From Nocardioides panzhihuensis (GTDB lineage Bacteria > Actinomycetota > Actinomycetes > Propionibacteriales > Nocardioidaceae), in the NCBI RefSeq assembly GCF_013408335.1, contig NZ_JACBZR010000001.1, positions 5,357,501-5,421,500 of the forward strand: 64,000 bases of DNA. The letters are read 5' to 3'. Below the pieces are notes generated by a model that was not told the DNA's origin, did not search any database, and saw only the letters and a list, made by a program, of their open reading frames with translations. Position 1 is the stretch's first letter. Each line of letters begins with the position of its first letter. Below are positions 15,920 to 24,765 of this stretch, piece after piece. A program made the translations under genes and the position numbers.

Positions 15920-15966
15920 GAGCCCCCGGCCCGTACTTCGGTGCAGCCGGGGGCTCTCTTCTATTT
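15920..15966 (+). terminator. rho-independent terminator
   Basis: GAGCCCCCGGC (15920-15930) pairs with GCCGGGGGCTC (15946-15956), followed by TCTTCTATTT. It is the only terminator in this window with a clear pyrimidine/T tail. Confidence 0.85.
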
Positions 15967-15997
15967 GCCTTGAACGACGGCGAGGAGCGGCGTAAGA

Positions 15998-16013
15998 TCA
16001 CGATATATCGCGA
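15998..16013. promoter_or_regulatory. PadR-type operator
   Basis: The palindrome TCACGATATATCGCGA has one mismatched pair around the perfect core CGATATATCG, 37 bp upstream of the padR start. AT-rich symmetric sites directly before padR genes usually mediate autoregulation. Confidence 0.55.
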
Positions 16014-16049
16014 AGGAACGCGACCTAGTCTTCTGAGAGAGAGAACCCA

Positions 16050-16889
16050 ATGACGTACAACAACAGCAACCCTTGGGGTGAGTGGATCGACCAGATGGGT
16101 CGAGAGTTCGGCAAGGGCGGCGGCCCACGCCGCTCACATGGCTGGCAGGGTGGCCCTGGTTGGGGCGGAGCAGGATGGGGCGGCCCCCAGGGCCGCGGTC
16201 GGGGACCCGCCGGCCCGCCGCCGTGGATCACGGCGCTGCTCGGCTTCGACAACCAGCCCCCGCAGCGGCCCGGCCCCCGCGTCCGTCGAGGCGACGTACG
16301 CTCCGCGATCATCTACGTGATGGCCGAGGCGGCCGAGCAGGCCCAGGTGATCAACGGCTACCAGGTGATCCAGCAGATCTCCGAGCGCAGCTCGGGTGAG
16401 TGGCGCCCGAGCCCCGGCTCGGTCTACCCGACCATCCAGCAGCTCGAGGACGAGGGCCTTGTCGAGTCCGACGACGAGCACGGTCGCCGGGCGATCCGGC
16501 TCACCGCCACCGGCAAGACCTACGCCGCCGAGCACCGCGACGAGCTGGCCGCCGTGTGGAAGCCGTTCGACAAGGCCGTGGACAACGCTCGCGAGCAGAG
16601 CCGTGGCGGTCGTGGCGGGCAGGGGATGGGCGACCTCGCCGGCTTCGGGATCCTCGGCGGCGAGCTCGCCCAGGTGCTCCCGGCCGTGTGGCAGCTCGCC
16701 ACCTCCGGCACCGACCCGCAGCGCCAGGCTGCAGCGGACATCCTCGCCGACACCCGGCGCAAGCTCTACGGCCTCCTGGCCGCCGGCGACGACGAGACCG
16801 TACCCAGTGAGGGCAGAGTGACAGCCGAGCAGATCGACGAGGTCGAGGAGACCGACGACGGCGAGCCCGGCTCCGCGCCCAAGGCCTGA
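16050..16889 (+). CDS. PadR family regulator with Gly-rich N-terminal extension
   Basis: This 279-residue protein has a winged-helix PadR domain at about residues 80-165 (RRGDVRSAIIYVMAEAAEQAQVING, then PSPGSVYPTIQQLEDEGLVESD and RRAIRLTATGKTYA). It is preceded by roughly 75 residues rich in Gly, Trp and Pro (for example GWQGGPGWGGAGWGG). The C-terminal part (about 190-279) is helical and acidic. The N-terminal region is low-complexity and unusual for PadR proteins; it may bind a partner or promote self-association. GAGAGAGA precedes ATG 16050. A PadR-like palindrome upstream suggests autorepression. No co-transcribed target is adjacent. Confidence 0.85.
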   Translation: MTYNNSNPWGEWIDQMGREFGKGGGPRRSHGWQGGPGWGGAGWGGPQGRGRGPAGPPPWITALLGFDNQPPQRPGPRVRRGDVRSAIIYVMAEAAEQAQVINGYQVIQQISERSSGEWRPSPGSVYPTIQQLEDEGLVESDDEHGRRAIRLTATGKTYAAEHRDELAAVWKPFDKAVDNAREQSRGGRGGQGMGDLAGFGILGGELAQVLPAVWQLATSGTDPQRQAAADILADTRRKLYGLLAAGDDETVPSEGRVTAEQIDEVEETDDGEPGSAPKA

Positions 16890-16895
16890 CCCACC

Positions 16896-16941
16896 GAGTC
16901 GGCGCATCTGTCCCAGCAACTTGGGACCGATGCGCCGACTC
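16896..16941 (+). terminator. hairpin with GAGTCGGC core, probable terminator
   Basis: The arms GAGTCGGCGCATC (16896-16908) and GATGCGCCGACTC (16929-16941) pair perfectly. An inner stem GTCCCA/TGGGAC follows after one mismatch. It lies between padR and the next co-oriented gene and shares its core with palindromes at 22707-22750 and 62151-62188. Confidence 0.65.
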
Positions 16942-16979
16942 GACGCGATTTCGCGGGACATTCACGCCCGCGCGGCGCG

Positions 16980-16985
16980 TACTGT
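16980..16985 (+). promoter_or_regulatory. -10 element TACTGT for the SIMPL gene
   Basis: TACTGT plus seven bases leads to GTG 16993, placing the start downstream of the terminator hairpin. Confidence 0.5.
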
Positions 16986-16992
16986 GCCTGGG

Positions 16993-17637
16993 GTGAGCGA
17001 GATCCTGATCAACGTGCGCGGATCGCACAGCGTCGAAGTGCCGCCGGAGGTCGGGGTGGTGCACGCGGAGGTGCGGTTCGCCGGGGCCTCGCCGGAGGTC
17101 GTGATGGATCGGCTACGGCAGGGGGTGGCGAGGGTGCGCGAGAGGCTGCAGCGGCTCGAGAGCGACGGCGTCGTCGGCCGATTCGTCATCCAGCAGGCGC
17201 GCACGTCTGTCGACCGGGATGGTCCCAAGGGCCGCGATCGAATGGCGGTGGTGCATCGCGCCACGGTCTGGTTCCGGGCGGAGTTCGTCGACTTCGAGGA
17301 GCTGGGCGCGTGGGTCGGCCGGAGCGCCACCGAGGAGGGCGTCCAGGTGCGCGAGGTGTCCTGGCGGCTGACCAAGGAGAGCCAGCTGAACGCCGAGCGT
17401 GGCGTACGCCAGGAGGCGGTCCGCCAGGCCAAGGTGCGCGCGCAGGACTACGCGGACGCGCTCGACCTCGGTCCGGTCTCCGTGCGCAGCATCAACGATG
17501 TCGGCTTCCACCAGGACGTCGCGTACGCCTCGATGGCCGTCGGCCCAGAGATGGATCTGGCGCCAGATCTGGCCTTCGACCCCGACGACATCACGGTCCA
17601 CGCCGAGGTGGAGGCGGCGTTCGCGGTCGGTTCCTAG
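16993..17637 (+). CDS. SIMPL (DUF541) domain protein
   Basis: This 214-residue protein is related to the SIMPL/BP26 family of beta-alpha proteins (HAEVRFAGASPEVVMDRLRQG, later AVRQAKVRAQDYADALDLG, ending DITVHAEVEAAF). The family forms oligomeric channel-like or scaffold assemblies, often at the envelope, with uncertain function. No signal peptide is seen with the GTG 16993 start, so this member may be cytoplasmic. The open frame continues upstream to 16921 but only through the terminator hairpin. It is convergent with ltrA, with nine bases between stops. Confidence 0.8.
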   Translation: MSEILINVRGSHSVEVPPEVGVVHAEVRFAGASPEVVMDRLRQGVARVRERLQRLESDGVVGRFVIQQARTSVDRDGPKGRDRMAVVHRATVWFRAEFVDFEELGAWVGRSATEEGVQVREVSWRLTKESQLNAERGVRQEAVRQAKVRAQDYADALDLGPVSVRSINDVGFHQDVAYASMAVGPEMDLAPDLAFDPDDITVHAEVEAAFAVGS

Positions 17638-17646
17638 CCGACCCGC

Positions 17647-18879
17647 TCAGAGCGCGTCGAGGTGTTCGGCAATGTGGCGGTGGCCGACGGTCTCATGGCC
17701 GACGATGGTGACGACCGGCGCCAGGACGACGACGACGAGACACCAGGCCACCGGCACGCCCGCGATCGCCATCACGACGCTGGCGACCAGCACGGCCGCG
17801 GTGAGGCCGATCAGCAGCAGGTGGAACGGGTCGACGACGCGCATGAACAGGGTGTAGAGGAGATAGAGGACCAGGGCGTACGACCCGACGGGAATCGCGA
17901 CGGCGAGGACCGTGCCGACCTCGCTGAGCTCGGAGTGGTGCTCGAGCAGGTAGGCGGCCACGTGCAGGCCGGCGCCGGTGGCGGCGATCGAGGCGAAGAC
18001 CAGGATGTGCATGTAGCCCCACAGGAACGAGCGGTCGCGGCGCCGCTCGAGCATGGTGGCCCACGGGATCGTGAAGTAGGTCCACCACTGGCCGAAGGTC
18101 AGGCCGATGCCGGCGGCGAGCAGAAGGATCGCGCCGAGGCTCCAGCCCAGCTCCGGCTCGTTGACGATCGCCGACATCACCGCGACGGTGCCGATCACGC
18201 CCTCGCCGAGGGTGATGATCGTCAGCAGGCCGTAGCGCTCGGCGATGTGGTCGGCGTGCCAGGGGGTGCCGCCGAAGCGACGCTCGGCCAGAAAGGGGCC
18301 GGTCAGCTCGATCACCATCGGCACGAGCATCGCCGCGAACGCGACCGGCACGCTGAGCGGAAGCACCGCGATCACGCACCAGAACACCTGTGCGACGAGG
18401 ATGGTGGCGAGGTAGACCTGGTGCGCACCGCGCCGTGCCGGATCCTGACGCCATGCGCGCAGCCACTGGCCGCACAGCGCGACCCGCATCACGACGTACC
18501 CGGCGATCACGATCTCGTTGTGGAGACGGTCGCCGCCGTGGATGCTCTCGAAGAGCGTCGGCAGGCCGAGAGCCATGATGATCACGCCCACCATCTGCAC
18601 CATCGTCAGCAGCCGGAACGCCCAGTCGTCGGTGTCGTAGGCCGAGGCCATCCAGGAGTAGTTGATCCAGGCCCAGCAGATCGCGAACGACGCGAAGGAG
18701 AACGCCGCGATCCCCGCCGCGATGTGCCCCTCCGCGAGCTGATGGGCGAGCTCGCTGCCGCTCACTCCGAAGGCCACGACGAAGGTGAGGTCGAAGAGCA
18801 GCTCCAGAGGCGTCGCGCTCCGATGCTCCTCGCGCGGGTCGCGTCCGGTCATCTGTCGCAGGCTGCTGGTTGAGTTCAC
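17647..18879 (-). CDS. low temperature requirement protein A (LtrA)
   Basis: This 410-residue multispanning membrane protein matches the LtrA family. It starts with EEHRSATPLELLFDLTFVVAFG, the family hallmark, and continues with about eleven hydrophobic segments, including the conserved AERYGLLTIITLGEGVIGT segment near residue 215. LtrA was named from a cold-growth phenotype in Listeria; its molecular activity is not known. The GTG start at 18879 is preceded on the minus strand by TATCCT (18887-18892) at seven bases, indicating leaderless expression. Confidence 0.9.
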   Translation of the reverse strand: MNSTSSLRQMTGRDPREEHRSATPLELLFDLTFVVAFGVSGSELAHQLAEGHIAAGIAAFSFASFAICWAWINYSWMASAYDTDDWAFRLLTMVQMVGVIIMALGLPTLFESIHGGDRLHNEIVIAGYVVMRVALCGQWLRAWRQDPARRGAHQVYLATILVAQVFWCVIAVLPLSVPVAFAAMLVPMVIELTGPFLAERRFGGTPWHADHIAERYGLLTIITLGEGVIGTVAVMSAIVNEPELGWSLGAILLLAAGIGLTFGQWWTYFTIPWATMLERRRDRSFLWGYMHILVFASIAATGAGLHVAAYLLEHHSELSEVGTVLAVAIPVGSYALVLYLLYTLFMRVVDPFHLLLIGLTAAVLVASVVMAIAGVPVAWCLVVVVLAPVVTIVGHETVGHRHIAEHLDAL

Positions 18880-18886
18880 CCTGGTG

Positions 18887-18892
18887 AGGATA
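18887..18892 (-). promoter_or_regulatory. -10 element TATCCT for leaderless ltrA
   Basis: On the minus strand TATCCT ends seven bases before GTG 18879. Confidence 0.5.
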
Positions 18893-18925
18893 GGACGTGG
18901 TACGGGTGGTCCGCCGGACGTCGGG

Positions 18926-20089
18926 CTACTTGGCGATCGCGCCGAGATGGACGTCGAGGCTCTCGGCCGAGAGCAGGTGGTTGATGACCACGGCGGCGCA
19001 GCCGACCATGCCGGTGGAGTCGGCGTGGGTGGAGGGGACGAAGGTCAGGTCGCGGGTGGCCAGGGCGGTCGACCGGGAGTAGACGGTCTCGCGTACGCCT
19101 GCGGTGTAGAGGTCGAAGGCACCGGCCATGTCGCCGCCGATGACGACGACCTCGGGGTTGAGCAGGTTGATCGCGATCGCCAGCACCTCGCCGAGCTGCC
19201 GCCCGGCCTCGCGCAGCAGACCCCGGGCGATGGCGTCGCCGGCGAGGGCCGCCGCGACGAGATCACGGATGTGGCCGGCGGAGACGCCGGAGTCGACCAG
19301 GCCCTGGGTCAGGGCCCAGCCCGCCGCGACCGTCTCCAGGCAGCCGGTCGCGCCGCAGCGGCAGGGGCGATCGCCGGCGGACTCGACCCGAGTGTGGCCG
19401 ATCTCGCCGACGGCACCGGCGTGACCGCGCAGGACCCGGCCGTCGGCGATGACCGCCAGGCCGAGGCCGGTCGACGCCTTCACGACGAGCGCGTCGCGCG
19501 GGTGCAGTCCGCTGCCGAAGAGCTCGGCCGTGGCCAGCGCGTCGGTGTCGTTGACGAGCACCAGCGGGCCGTCGGTGAGCCGGTCGAAGTAGGGCGCGAG
19601 CGGGACGCCGTCCCAGCCTCGCATCACCGGTGAGTCGACCGAGACCAGGCGGACGGGGTCGACCACGCCCGGAAGGCTCATCCCGACGCCCAGAACCGGC
19701 GGCTCGATGCCCTCCAGGAGCCGCTCGAGCCGGTCGGTGACGTCGGGCATGAGGTCGTCGGCGGCGATGCCGACCTCGTGGTCACGCGTGTCGCCGGCGA
19801 GCTCGCGGCCGTCGAGGTCGAAGACGGCGAGCTGGCTCCGGGAGCGCCCGATCGCCACCGCCAGGACGACCCCGGCGTCGGCGTTGAAGCTCAGCGAGCC
19901 CGGGGGTCGGCCGCCGGTCGAGGCGAGCTCCTCCCCGGCGAGGATCAGCCCGGCCTCGACGAGGGCCGAGACCCGAGAGACCACAGCCGTACGCGACAGC
20001 CCGGTCGTCTTCTGCAGGTCGCTGCGAGTCAGGGCGCGGCCAGAGCGCACCAGAGCGAGTACGTCGGCGGTCGTTGTGGAGTCGGGCAT
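18926..20089 (-). CDS. ROK family transcriptional regulator
   Basis: This 387-residue protein has an N-terminal winged helix (about residues 1-60, [26 protein letters not shown]). A ROK sugar-kinase-like domain follows, including the zinc motif [10 protein letters not shown] near residue 253, the preceding GEIGH strand and the C-terminal [12 protein letters not shown] regulators sense sugars or sugar phosphates. Divergence from edd-eda suggests that it controls the Entner-Doudoroff genes. ATG 20089 is preceded by TACGCT at seven bases on the minus strand. Confidence 0.88.
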   Translation of the reverse strand: MPDSTTTADVLALVRSGRALTRSDLQKTTGLSRTAVVSRVSALVEAGLILAGEELASTGGRPPGSLSFNADAGVVLAVAIGRSRSQLAVFDLDGRELAGDTRDHEVGIAADDLMPDVTDRLERLLEGIEPPVLGVGMSLPGVVDPVRLVSVDSPVMRGWDGVPLAPYFDRLTDGPLVLVNDTDALATAELFGSGLHPRDALVVKASTGLGLAVIADGRVLRGHAGAVGEIGHTRVESAGDRPCRCGATGCLETVAAGWALTQGLVDSGVSAGHIRDLVAAALAGDAIARGLLREAGRQLGEVLAIAINLLNPEVVVIGGDMAGAFDLYTAGVRETVYSRSTALATRDLTFVPSTHADSTGMVGCAAVVINHLLSAESLDVHLGAIAK

Positions 20090-20096
20090 GGGGCGA

Positions 20097-20102
20097 AGCG
20101 TA
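20097..20102 (-). promoter_or_regulatory. -10 element TACGCT for leaderless ROK regulator
   Basis: On the minus strand TACGCT ends seven bases before ATG 20089. Confidence 0.5.
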
Positions 20103-20163
20103 CGCTACTTATGTCTTTCGTGTACTAAAGGTTTACTTGTATCGATCCAAAGATCGTGTCATT

Positions 20164-20188
20164 GTGTGCCAAAGCACACTGCCTTTGG
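20164..20188 (+). promoter_or_regulatory. edd leader with two mutually exclusive small hairpins
   Basis: GTGTGCCAAAGCACAC (20164-20179) is a perfect stem-loop or operator. Alternatively CCAAAG (20169-20174) can pair with CTTTGG (20183-20188), which overlaps the GGAGG ribosome-binding site of edd at 20187-20191. The 16-base palindrome could equally be the ROK operator. Confidence 0.4.
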
Positions 20189-20195
20189 AGGACCT

Positions 20196-22079
20196 GTGAC
20201 TGCCGTTGCCCCTACCGTCGCCGACGTCACCGCTCGACTCGTCGAGCGTTCCGCCGCCACCCGTGCCGACTACCTGGCCCGCATCGCAGCCGCCCGGGCG
20301 ACCGGGCCGGCCCGGGGCCGACTCGCGTGCAGCAACCTGGCCCACGGCTTCGCGGCCTCCACCGCTCCGGAGAAGGCCGAGCTCAAGATGGTCAGCCCCG
20401 CGGCGAAGCCCAACGTCGCGATCGTGACCTCCTACAACGACATGCTCTCCGCGCACGCGCCGTACGAGACCTACCCGCCGCTCCTCAAGGCCGCGGTCAT
20501 GCGGGCCGGCGGGCTCGCGCAGGTCGCCGGTGGCGTACCCGCGATGTGCGACGGGATCACCCAGGGCCGCGACGGCATGCAGGTCTCCCTCTTCTCCCGC
20601 GACGTGATCGCGATGTCGGCCGGGATCGCCCTCTCGCACGACATGTTCGACGCCGCGCTGATGCTCGGCGTGTGCGACAAGATCGTGCCGGGCCTGCTGA
20701 TCGGCGCGCTCTCCTTCGGTCACCTGCCGACCGTCTTCGTGCCGGCCGGTCCGATGTCCTCGGGCCTCCCCAACAAGGAGAAGGCCCGAGTCCGACAGCG
20801 GTACGCAGCGGGCGAGGCGACCCGTGAGGAGCTGCTCGAGGCCGAGGCCGCGAGCTACCACTCCCGCGGCACCTGCACCTTCTACGGCACCGCCAACTCC
20901 AACCAGCTCCTGATGGAGGTGCTCGGCCTGCACCTGCCGGGCTCGTCCTTCGCCTCCCCGGACACCCTGCTGCGCGCCGCGCTCAACCGCGCCGCCGCCG
21001 AGCGTGCCACCGAGCTGGCGTTGACCGGTGGCCCGGGCGTCGGCGAGATGATCGACGAGAAGTCGATCATCAACGCCTGTGTCGCGCTGCTGGCCTCAGG
21101 TGGCTCGACCAACCACACGCTCCACCTGGTCGCCATCGCCCGCGCTGCGGGGATTCAGCTGACCTGGTCCGACATCTCCGACCTGTCGCCGGTGGTGCCG
21201 CTGCTCAGCCGGATGTACCCCAACGGCTCCGCCGACGTGAACCACTTCCATGCGGCCGGCGGCGTCAGCTTCCTGATCCGTACGCTGCTCGAGGCCGGGC
21301 TGCTCCACGAGGACGTCACCACGATCCTCGGTCGGGGACTGTCGACCTACACCCAGGAGATGCGACTCACCAGCGACGGCGGCGAGGTCGAGCTGGTCGA
21401 GGGTGCCCCGGTGTCCGGTGATCTCGACGTGTTGCGCCCGGCCGACGACCCGTTCTCGCCCGACGGCGGCCTGCGGATGCTGACCGGCGAGCTCGGCACC
21501 GCGGTCATCAAGACCTCGGCGGTCGCGCCTGAGCACCGGCTGGTCTCCGCACCGGCGATGGTCTTCGACGACCAGGCCGACTTCCTCGCCGCCTTCTCCG
21601 AGGGTCGCCTCGATGGTCGCGACTTCGTCGCGGTGCTGCGCTACCAGGGCCCCGCGGCCAACGGGATGCCGGAGCTGCACAAGCTGACCCCGGCTCTCGG
21701 AGTGATGCAGGACCGCGGCCAAAAGGTCGCCATCGTCACCGACGGCCGGATGTCCGGGGCGTCGGGGAAGGTGCCCGCCGCCATCCACCTCACTCCCGAG
21801 GCCGCGCTCGGCGGACCGCTCGCCCGCGTGCTGGACGGTGACCTGATCACCGTGGACGCCGATTCCGGCGCCCTGACCATCGCGGTCGACCCCGACGAGT
21901 TCGCGCACCGCCCGACGACCGGCCGGGCGCCGCTCGACGCCGAGTGGCGCGGCACCGGACGCGAGCTCTTCGGCGCCTTCCGTGCCACTGTGGGTCCGGC
22001 CGACACCGGCGCGTCCGTCTTCGCCTTCGCCTCCGTCCAGCAGAGCCCGTCCTCACAGGAGAGCCCCGTCCATGTCTGA
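20196..22079 (+). CDS. edd: phosphogluconate dehydratase
   Basis: This 627-residue IlvD/Edd-family dehydratase converts 6-phosphogluconate to 2-keto-3-deoxy-6-phosphogluconate in the Entner-Doudoroff pathway. Fe-S ligand cysteines are visible in [15 protein letters not shown] (about residue 120), [10 protein letters not shown] (about 164) and [14 protein letters not shown] (about 227). The C-terminal [18 protein letters not shown] motif is also conserved. The length fits Edd (about 610) rather than IlvD (about 560). GTG 20196 follows GGAGG; the open frame to 19707 is an antisense shadow of the ROK gene. The stop overlaps eda by eight bases. Confidence 0.95.
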   Translation: MTAVAPTVADVTARLVERSAATRADYLARIAAARATGPARGRLACSNLAHGFAASTAPEKAELKMVSPAAKPNVAIVTSYNDMLSAHAPYETYPPLLKAAVMRAGGLAQVAGGVPAMCDGITQGRDGMQVSLFSRDVIAMSAGIALSHDMFDAALMLGVCDKIVPGLLIGALSFGHLPTVFVPAGPMSSGLPNKEKARVRQRYAAGEATREELLEAEAASYHSRGTCTFYGTANSNQLLMEVLGLHLPGSSFASPDTLLRAALNRAAAERATELALTGGPGVGEMIDEKSIINACVALLASGGSTNHTLHLVAIARAAGIQLTWSDISDLSPVVPLLSRMYPNGSADVNHFHAAGGVSFLIRTLLEAGLLHEDVTTILGRGLSTYTQEMRLTSDGGEVELVEGAPVSGDLDVLRPADDPFSPDGGLRMLTGELGTAVIKTSAVAPEHRLVSAPAMVFDDQADFLAAFSEGRLDGRDFVAVLRYQGPAANGMPELHKLTPALGVMQDRGQKVAIVTDGRMSGASGKVPAAIHLTPEAALGGPLARVLDGDLITVDADSGALTIAVDPDEFAHRPTTGRAPLDAEWRGTGRELFGAFRATVGPADTGASVFAFASVQQSPSSQESPVHV

Positions 22080-22701
22080 CCTCACGTCCACCGACCTGCT
22101 CGACCTCTCCCCGGTGATCCCGGTCGTCGTCATCGAGACCCTCGACCAGGCGGTGCCCGTGGCCCGCGCCCTCGCCGAGGGCGGTGTGCCCCTGGTCGAG
22201 CTGACCCTGCGTACGCCGGTGGCGCTCGACGCCATCCGGGCCATCGCCGCCGAGGCGCCCGAGGTCGTGATCGGTGCCGGCACGGTGACCACTCCCGAGC
22301 TCGCGAAGGAGGCAGCCGCCGCCGGGGCCCAGTTCCTGGTCTCGCCGGGAGCCACGCCCACGCTGCTCGGCGCCATGCGCGACACCGGCCTGCCGTTCCT
22401 GCCCGGCACCGCCACCGTCTCCGAGGCCCTCGCGGTGCTCGAGACCGGTCACACCGCGATGAAGTTCTTCCCTGCCGAGGCCTCTGGCGGCGTGAAGTTC
22501 CTGGGGTCGCTGGCGTCGGTGCTGCCCGACGTACGTTTCTGCCCCACCGGTGGCATCTCGCTCGCCACCGCCCCCAGCTACCTCAGCCTCCACAACGTCG
22601 GCTGCGTCGGTGGCTCCTGGCTCACGCCCGCCGAGGCGCTCGCCTCCGGCGACTGGGACCGCGTGACCGCGCTGGCAGCAGCCACCGCCGCGCTCCGCTG
22701 A
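22072..22701 (+). CDS. eda: 2-dehydro-3-deoxyphosphogluconate aldolase
   Basis: This 209-residue class I aldolase cleaves KDPG to pyruvate and glyceraldehyde 3-phosphate. The family strands [21 protein letters not shown] (with the catalytic Glu), GAGTVTT and [12 protein letters not shown] are present. The Schiff-base Lys is in [12 protein letters not shown] near residue 131, and RFCPTGGIS binds phosphate. CAGGAGAG lies before ATG 22072. Translation is coupled to edd through an eight-base overlap, completing a two-gene Entner-Doudoroff operon that feeds into gap located elsewhere in this window. Confidence 0.95.
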   Translation: MSDLTSTDLLDLSPVIPVVVIETLDQAVPVARALAEGGVPLVELTLRTPVALDAIRAIAAEAPEVVIGAGTVTTPELAKEAAAAGAQFLVSPGATPTLLGAMRDTGLPFLPGTATVSEALAVLETGHTAMKFFPAEASGGVKFLGSLASVLPDVRFCPTGGISLATAPSYLSLHNVGCVGGSWLTPAEALASGDWDRVTALAAATAALR

Positions 22702-22706
22702 CCCGA

Positions 22707-22750
22707 ACCCCGCCGAGTCGGCGCGTTCGAACGCGCCGACTCGGCGGGGT
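22707..22750. terminator. 44-bp perfect palindrome, bidirectional terminator
   Basis: Bases 22707-22728 are the exact reverse complement of 22729-22750, with no loop bases required. It lies between the convergent eda and namZ ends and contains the GAGTCGGCGC core shared with other hairpins in the window. Confidence 0.8.
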
Positions 22751-22771
22751 CTTCGGTGAGAACGCGGCGGA

Positions 22772-24085
22772 TCAGCGGTAGAGGAGGTACTGGCGGCGGG
22801 TCGCGTCGAAGGCTGCCAGCTCGTCTCGCCAGGCCGCCTCGACCTCGTCGCCGGTGGCACCGGCGTCGATCTGCGTACGGAGCCTGGTCGACCCGGTGAG
22901 CTTGTCGATCCAGAACGGGCGGACGGTGTCCCACGAGTCCTGGCGCCAGGCGAACTCGGGATAGAGCGCCTTCGCGGTGACCAGCATCTCGACGCCGGCG
23001 CGGACCGGGTCGAAGCGGTCGTGGTCCTGGATGGTGACCTGCACGCCACCGCAGACCTTGCCGGCGTGCTTGTTGACCGACGGGTTGAAGTAGGCCTCCC
23101 GGAAGGTGACGCCCGGAAGCCCGGCAGCCTCCAGCGCCTCGGCCCAGCGGTGGTCGACGAACGGCGCACCGATCAGCTCGAACGGCTTGGTGGTGCCGCG
23201 GCCCTCGGAGAGGTTGGTGCCCTCGAACATGCAGGTCCCGGGGTAGGCCAGCGCGGTGTCGGAGGTGGGCATGTTGGGGCTCGGCAGGACGAAGTCGAGT
23301 CCGGTGTCGGCGAACAATGTATTCCGCTTCCAGCCGGAGACCTGTACGACGTCGAGCTGGGCCAGGCGCCCGCCGGCGTGCTTCTCGAGGAGCTCGCCGT
23401 CGAAGTACCGGGCGAGCTCGCCGACCGACATCCCGTGCTGCTGGACGATCTCGCGCGCACCGACGCCCGAGGTGTACGCCGAGGTCATCATCGGGCCGCG
23501 AGCGGTCCCGCCCACGGGGTTGGGCCGGTCGAGGACCACGAAGCGCTTCTCGGTCGCCACGGCGGCCTGCATCGCCGTCCACATCGTCCAGATGTAGGTG
23601 TAGAACCGGGAGCCGACGTCCTGGATGTCGAAGACGACGGTCTCGACGTCGGCGGCCCTGAACAGCTCGGTCATCTTCGCGACGTTGGCGCCGTAGGCGT
23701 CATAGACGGTGAGACCGGTGCGCTCGTCGACGAAGGTGCCCTCGGACCCTCCGGCCTGTGCCGTGCCGCGGAAGCCGTGCTCCGGACCGAAGACGCCGGC
23801 GATCTGCACCGAGCCGGACTCGTGCATCTCGTCGACGATGTTGCGCAGGTTGCGGAGCACGCCGGTGGGGTTGGTGATGATGCCCACCCGTTCGCCCGAC
23901 AGTGTCGACCAGCCGTCGGCGGCCGCGCGGTCGGCGCCTGGGGTGACCACCCGGCCCGGGCCGACCGGTGAGGCGGGGTTGGCGGATGCACCCGTTGGAC
24001 CGGTGAGGAAGGGAGCTGCGGCGGCGCCGACGGCGGCGGCGCCGAGCAAGCGGCGGCGGTCGAACCGGGGAACTTCAGTGTTCAT
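22772..24085 (-). CDS. namZ: exo-beta-N-acetylmuramidase family protein (NamZ, DUF1343)
   Basis: This 437-residue exported protein has a Tat-type signal (DRRRLLGAAAVGAAAAP at about residues 9-25) and then a DUF1343/GH171 domain. Conserved stretches include GVFGPEHGFRG, VVFDIQDVGSRFYTYIWTM, FVVLDRPNP and TNLSEGRGTTKPFE. NamZ removes N-acetylmuramic acid from the non-reducing ends of peptidoglycan fragments, so this is probably a wall-recycling or wall-scavenging enzyme acting outside the membrane. No MurNAc uptake or murQ gene is adjacent. It is convergent with eda, and a bidirectional terminator separates them. Confidence 0.88.
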   Translation of the reverse strand: MNTEVPRFDRRRLLGAAAVGAAAAPFLTGPTGASANPASPVGPGRVVTPGADRAAADGWSTLSGERVGIITNPTGVLRNLRNIVDEMHESGSVQIAGVFGPEHGFRGTAQAGGSEGTFVDERTGLTVYDAYGANVAKMTELFRAADVETVVFDIQDVGSRFYTYIWTMWTAMQAAVATEKRFVVLDRPNPVGGTARGPMMTSAYTSGVGAREIVQQHGMSVGELARYFDGELLEKHAGGRLAQLDVVQVSGWKRNTLFADTGLDFVLPSPNMPTSDTALAYPGTCMFEGTNLSEGRGTTKPFELIGAPFVDHRWAEALEAAGLPGVTFREAYFNPSVNKHAGKVCGGVQVTIQDHDRFDPVRAGVEMLVTAKALYPEFAWRQDSWDTVRPFWIDKLTGSTRLRTQIDAGATGDEVEAAWRDELAAFDATRRQYLLYR

Positions 24086-24765
24086 GGGGGACTCCTGTGC
24101 CGGGTGTGAGGATCACCTTGCAGGCTAGTCCTGGCCGCGCGGGTTGGGAGCCGAATTGCCCAGGCGGGTGGGGTCAGTCGCTTCCCCTGGTTTCCATGCG
24201 CAACGGGCCGCAAACACGCCGGTGGTGACGTGGGTGCGGGAATTTTTCGGATTTCTTCGAGGAACTGCAACATCGGTGCGTTTAGGTACGTAACAAGTAC
24301 TGAAGGGTCTGATCCGGACCGAACTCGGGAGCGTCCATGTTGGGCAATGAGGCTGTAACGGCCTCGACGAGCAGTCGAGGCAATGGTGTACGCCGGACTG
24401 CGGCGGCTCGCCACGCCGGACCTGCGGCAGTGGCCGAACGTGTACGTGACGAGCAACGGATCCATGCGAGCGGCAGGACGCCGGGGGGCGTCGTTCGAAT
24501 GGATCTACCACCGGGCGTGAGGCCGGCGAGTCGACAAAGACCGCCGATCCGCCCGGTCCGATGGGTGGGGCTATGAGCGTGACCAGGAACGCGCTCGCCC
24601 CGCTCGGCGGGACCCCGTCCGCGTCTGTCGCGATCCCCGGTGCGCTCGGGCGCCGGGGCTCGGGCGCTGACGGGGTCCCGCTTTCCTGAATCGTCCGACG
24701 ATCTCCGTACGGAGGGACTCGGAGACCTGCGGCCCCGGCCGCGTAACTCAACTCAGGAGAACGCA
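24086..24765. other. 680-bp gene-poor intergenic region
   Basis: No convincing long gene lies here. A 45-codon ATG frame at 24383-24520 (plus strand) has high third-position GC and contains Trp, Tyr and Phe, with a GAGG-like element only two bases before it; I rate it a weak candidate. A 79-codon frame at 24337-24576 and a 213-codon minus-strand frame look like chance. GTACGTAACAAGTACT near 24284 is promoter-like. A large stem-loop occupies 24607-24681 and suggests that a transcript ends here. The remainder shows nothing I can name. Confidence 0.5.
24607..24681 (+). terminator. large stem-loop, terminator or structured RNA
   Basis: GCGGGACCCCGTC (24607-24619) pairs perfectly with GACGGGGTCCCGC (24669-24681). 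An inner CCCCGG/CCGGGG stem lies between them, and TTTCCTG follows. It is not preceded by a recognised gene on this strand. Confidence 0.5.

Noticed and set aside
24337..24576. 79-codon plus-strand frame in the same gap
   Set aside because: Composition and codon use look random; the 45-codon alternative frame is only slightly better and is noted as weak.
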